A stretch of 64,000 bases of DNA from Ramazzottius varieornatus (Eukaryota > Tardigrada > Eutardigrada > Parachela > Ramazzottiidae): contig BDGG01000001.1 in the NCBI GenBank assembly GCA_001949185.1, positions 2,497,324-2,561,323 on the forward strand. Direction: 5' to 3'. A model generated the notes under the pieces. The model ran no database searches. It was not told the DNA's origin and was given only the letters and a program-made list of their open reading frames with translations. The position numbers and the translations under genes were made by a program. This document shows, in pieces, positions 60,630 to 64,000 of the stretch (positions within the stretch are counted from its first letter, which is position 1; every line of letters starts with the position of its first letter).

Positions 60630-62516
60630 TTAAAACATATAACTAAAGTCTCCGGCATAGTCACCATTCCATCTCTTGCCTGCAAGGCACTTATTCGTAT
60701 GCACACGGTTTCCTTCCTTGTCTGGACACAGCAGCGAGTCTCCATGGCACTCGTAAGACTGGGAAATGCGTTCGAAGATACAGGTGGCTACAACCAAACG
60801 AGTCGGCACAGTTGGATCAGGAATCAGTGGCACAATACCTAAAACAGAAAAAAAACAAAACATTGCTCAATGCTCTTTCTTCGGTTCGCTACGGAAGGCC
60901 GTTTTACCGTTATCGGCTGTCCATCGTTTGAGGATCGGTCCATTTTTCGGTTGCGTACAGTTATAGTTCCTACTGTTCGCCAGTTCCCCCGAGTCCAGCA
61001 TCACCCTGGACAACCTCTCCGTACAGTTCCTGCACCCGACTTGTCCATTGTTGTAGTACTCGCACACCACCACTCGTCGGGGCGCCACCGTATACGAGAC
61101 CATCACGCTATCATCATCGTCCGCGGTGGCTCCTGCTCCACTGCCACGCTGCCCTTGACCAGCTATCCCACGATCACCACGGTCAATGGTCAAATCATTA
61201 CTCTGTAGGTCTCTGCCCCTGTCAGTTTCCTGGTCTCGATCGTCTGGGAACACCAGCGGCTGAGTTCGTGCACCGTAGTTCCTAGCATCGTCCTCATTGT
61301 CGTTGTTATCTCCATCACGAGACCGAGTGCTGTATTGATCTATCACAGCACGTAAGGGTTCTTTGGTGACGGTCAAAAGCTTGGTGGAAGTTCGTGCGCG
61401 AGTTGTGCTGAGAGTGGTCTTTCGAGTCATGGTGGTCGTAGTCGTCGTTGTAGTGGTGGTAGTTGTCGGAGTGGTGGTCGGTTGCGTTGAGCGTAACTTC
61501 GACCACCATCTGAGTGAGGGAATAATAAATGAATGTAATACGGAGAACGGGACGTGGGCAAAGAGATCGAACCAGATCTTTGTCTGTAGAGGCGCACGTT
61601 CCCATTGCTCTGGGCTGAACGTGTGCGCCACTTAGAGAAACGAGCATGTTCAGTTCAATTGCCAGGTCCCAAACTAGAAACTTTCTGAAAATCATGGAGT
61701 TCATAACATTTGGAGTTGATTAGGTTGGCGTACTTGTCCAGGCCCAGATCGAATGCGGCATTCAAGGAGCCACTGAAGACTCCTTCCCAGTAGGCGTCCG
61801 GGAAAATCTGCCCTCCAATACAATAGAAGGTTCCATTGGTCCGGAAATAACATTTGGCCACAACTTCATTAGGATAAGGGACCCTGCTGTAGTCAGCTGG
61901 CACAATGCCTACCAAATGAACTCATCAACGCACCCACAAACACATGTAAATTCCACTGCGTCACCGAGCGTCAGACAAAATATTCATAGGGAAAACCAGA
62001 CCGTCAATTCGATTACCGCGCGTTGAAAAAACAACACTTTTTTCGCTGTCCAATTTTTCTGCATATTTTTCTGGTCGTTTTTGAAAAGGAAGAATCAACC
62101 TTGACTTTCGCTCCAAACGCCGTTGGACTGTTCGTCCACCCCGGGGCAGACTTGCTCCAGTTCCGGCAGCTGTTCCGGTATTCTTGAACCGTCAGCGGAC
62201 AAGGAAGCTACGGCATCGTTAGAGGAGAAATCGGAAGGTTTGCAACGCAGTCTGCCGCGGCATTCAACGTGTTTGTCACCATAGAATAAACACTGGCCGA
62301 TAATTGTGCTGTTACTCCCAACCGCACCCACACTCGGAACTAAAAATAACAATCACATTCCCTTCAAGTATTGTCTATACAGAGTAACTCGACTCAAAAC
62401 CGATCACATTTCATCTCAATCAAATTCAAGGCCTCGATGATCCCCATACCCAATATCGATATTCCGACGAGGAGGATCCCAACCAGCGAAAAACGGTTTG
62501 GAATATTTAGATCCAT
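60630..62516 (-). CDS. Secreted modular Cys-rich and Thr-rich protein
   Basis: Exons in gene order: 62516-62408 (signal peptide, FSLVGILLVGISILGMGIIEA), 62339-62100, about 61908-61690, 61509-60908 and 60838-60630. Four segments share a pattern: an opening VP or VAP, then V(V/I)xxCxF/Y, about ten residues, a second C followed by G/N, and further Cys. Examples are STIIGQCLFYGDKHVECRG, NEVVAKCYFRTNGTFYCIGG, RRVVVCEYYNNGQVGCRNC and RLVVATCIFERISQSYECHG. Between the second and third lies a mucin-like run of Thr (PTTTPTTTTTTT) and an acidic Asp/Asn-rich stretch. Most exon borders are phase 1, so modules start G|GY ATT GTG CCA. The donor of the third exon is unresolved. The protein is presumably extracellular; the module matches nothing I know. 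Confidence 0.6.
61551..61670. repeat. Palindromic element, family A copy 15
   Basis: In the intron between exons 3 and 4 of the modular protein gene. GACGTGGGCAAAGAGATCG at left; AATTGCCAGGTCCC at right; core AGGCGCACG and GTGTGCGCCACTTA. Confidence 0.75.
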
Positions 62517-64000
62517 GTTCTCATCCGCCCAAAATCCAACTGACCAATAATTCATAACATGCTTTGCCGCGATCTGCGCGTGTGAAACTCTGCAAGATGG
62601 GTTCATTTATGGAATCGGTTGTTTTCCTTTAAATGTAAGTACTCTCGATCATATCAGTCTAGAGATCGTCGCCGGAAATGTTTAGCCATTACGGCTATTT
62701 TCCCTACGCTAATCTGACTCAACTTGGCTCTATCCGGTAATCTTCGGCTAGATTATCGAATATAGAAATCGTCCCACAGTTCAAGCTACAATGAACTGTA
62801 CTGAGCATACTGCATTTCCCAGTCCTTCTACGTCACACCAACAACTTCCTCGCTGTGAAGTACTCGGAAGCCGTCAGCAACGCTGGAAGAAGATTCGTTA
62901 GAAAAAGGCGTAGTCAATATTGTTCCTTTCGAATTACATGTCAAAAAACATCAGTTAACCAGTCAAGCATGAACTAATTTTGCGGGTTATGTATCCGGGA
63001 ACCTGCTGTGCTTAAGGTCAGAGTACAGTACGGTACTCATGAGGCATGTGACGGGAGATGCCGGCTAGTAAGTAAAATGACAGCGTGCGTGATTTGTTGT
63101 AATCATCGCAAACGGGATATTACGGACTGGCGATCGATTAGGTCTCCGCTGAGAAGTCTGATTACGGCTGGTGGGCTCCAGCGTTAAGTGCGCCAACCCG
63201 CCCCAATGCCTGCTCTAAGGTGGCAAAACTGCCAGAGTTGAAATGCCCTTTTTATCCTCAAATTTTCAATCGATAGGACACAATTACCCCTGCGAGTGTG
63301 TCAATTATATCCCTACTCCACCACCTAATAGACTAGCCATCCCACCATTCGCTCCCTCTACGTGCCTGCAGAGCTTGTCAAGATAGCCTGTAGACTTTCC
63401 TGGACTCACATAAAATACTTTGTAATCCCACGCTCAGCCTTGAGCACTACAAACTGGTGTGTGCTACTTTAAATTTCGAAGAAATATCGTTGAAAAAAAT
63501 TCCATAGTGGGAGTGGAGAAACTGCCGTCTTGGATAAAATTATGAGATATTATTGTTGTTTTTTCTTGAATACTTAGTATTCGGTGTGTAAAAATGTTAC
63601 AAAGAACTCCTCTTGGACTTGACGAAGGCAGGAGACTTGGTGGAATATACGTTTGCTTGGGCTGGCGAATCGCGAACTTTCCTGCGTGTGCAAAACGATC
63701 ACATAACATTTGAGGGGTTCATTTATGTCTCATTATGTGCACGAGTATTTCCGGTTGGGTGTCAATTGTCATGAGGGACAATCATCCCCTTCATGGTATG
63801 GCGCAAGAGCAGATGGTGCTGTTTTTCCGGTACTCAAATACCCAGCACAGTGGGGACGATGTGGGTCGAATTACGTGCTGGATGGAACATGTCAAAACGC
63901 CAGGAAATTCTAGTCGCAAGTTGTGAGTATCGACTTTTTAAAAGAAGGAAGAAGAAAAAGAGTTTGAATGGGGCTCTTGGACGACGACGAACGCTAACGT
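62517..64000. other. Right-edge region, no supported gene
   Basis: Mostly non-coding. Near the end, 63740-63919 is open (VLFFRYSNTQHSGDDVGRIT in one frame) and is followed by GTGAGT, so an internal exon of a plus-strand gene that continues past the window is possible. Confidence 0.3.

Noticed and set aside
61363-61635. Plus-strand frame rich in Val (VVVVVVVVV)
   Set aside because: It is the reverse reading of the Thr-repeat of the secreted modular protein.
63735-63926. Possible exon at the right edge followed by GTGAGT
   Set aside because: It cannot be assigned to a gene without sequence beyond the window; reported only as part of the edge region.

Overview
The window is nuclear DNA from an animal with a compact genome. 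Almost every gene is split by short introns with GT..AG borders, mostly 50-350 bp and often starting GTAAGT and ending in a T-rich tract plus CAG/TAG. The proteins are metazoan, including a USP9X-type deubiquitinase, Rab11, WDR37, a G9a-like protein, a spermine oxidase and a masquerade-type serine protease homologue. About a dozen and a half protein genes fit in 64 kb. A small ecdysozoan, such as a tardigrade or a related lineage, fits the density, the moderate GC content and the clip-type protease homologue. I cannot fix the species from sequence alone.

Layout. 1-2.1 kb: decayed coiled-coil sequence on the minus strand. 2.1-14.0 kb (+): a complete 26-exon USP9X/fat facets orthologue. 16.1-18.5 kb (-): an intronless syntaxin-6-N-domain protein, then Rab11. 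19.2-21.0 kb (+): a secreted, catalytically dead serine protease homologue. 21.0-24.4 kb: a gene-poor stretch with inverted-repeat elements. 24.4-29.2 kb (+): ceramide glucosyltransferase. 31.7-32.8 kb (+): a mitochondrial Tim44-like protein of MAIP1 type. 33.6 kb (+): a solitary 5S rRNA gene. 35.4-38.1 kb (+): WDR37. 38.7-39.5 kb (-): an unresolved RGG-rich region. 41.3-43.5 kb (+): a GPI-anchored folate-receptor-like protein. 43.9-48.7 kb (-): a G9a/EHMT-like protein with a degenerate SET domain. 49.7-51.3 kb (+): the ribosome-biogenesis factor EBP2. 51.9-54.6 kb (+): a spermine/polyamine oxidase. 54.7-56.4 kb: a small unknown gene (+) and a coiled-coil gene (-). 57.0-60.5 kb (+): two tandem astacin-like proteins that have lost the zinc site. 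60.6-62.5 kb (-): a secreted modular Cys-rich and Thr-rich protein.

The genes are mostly unrelated housekeeping and accessory functions, with no operon logic. Two patterns cut across them. First, at least 15 copies of a palindromic hairpin element of about 120 bp (core AGTGGCGCAC...GTGCGCCACT), and 6 copies of a second small hairpin (CCTGCATAC...GTATGCAGG), all lie inside introns of eight or more genes. None was found in the long intergenic stretches. Second, several enzyme folds here are pseudoenzymes: the serine protease homologue (Ser to Gly, Asp to Asn), the two astacins (HExxHxxGxxH destroyed) and the G9a-like SET domain (NH..C and DYG motifs destroyed). Exon coordinates below were worked out by hand from splice signals and reading-frame continuity.
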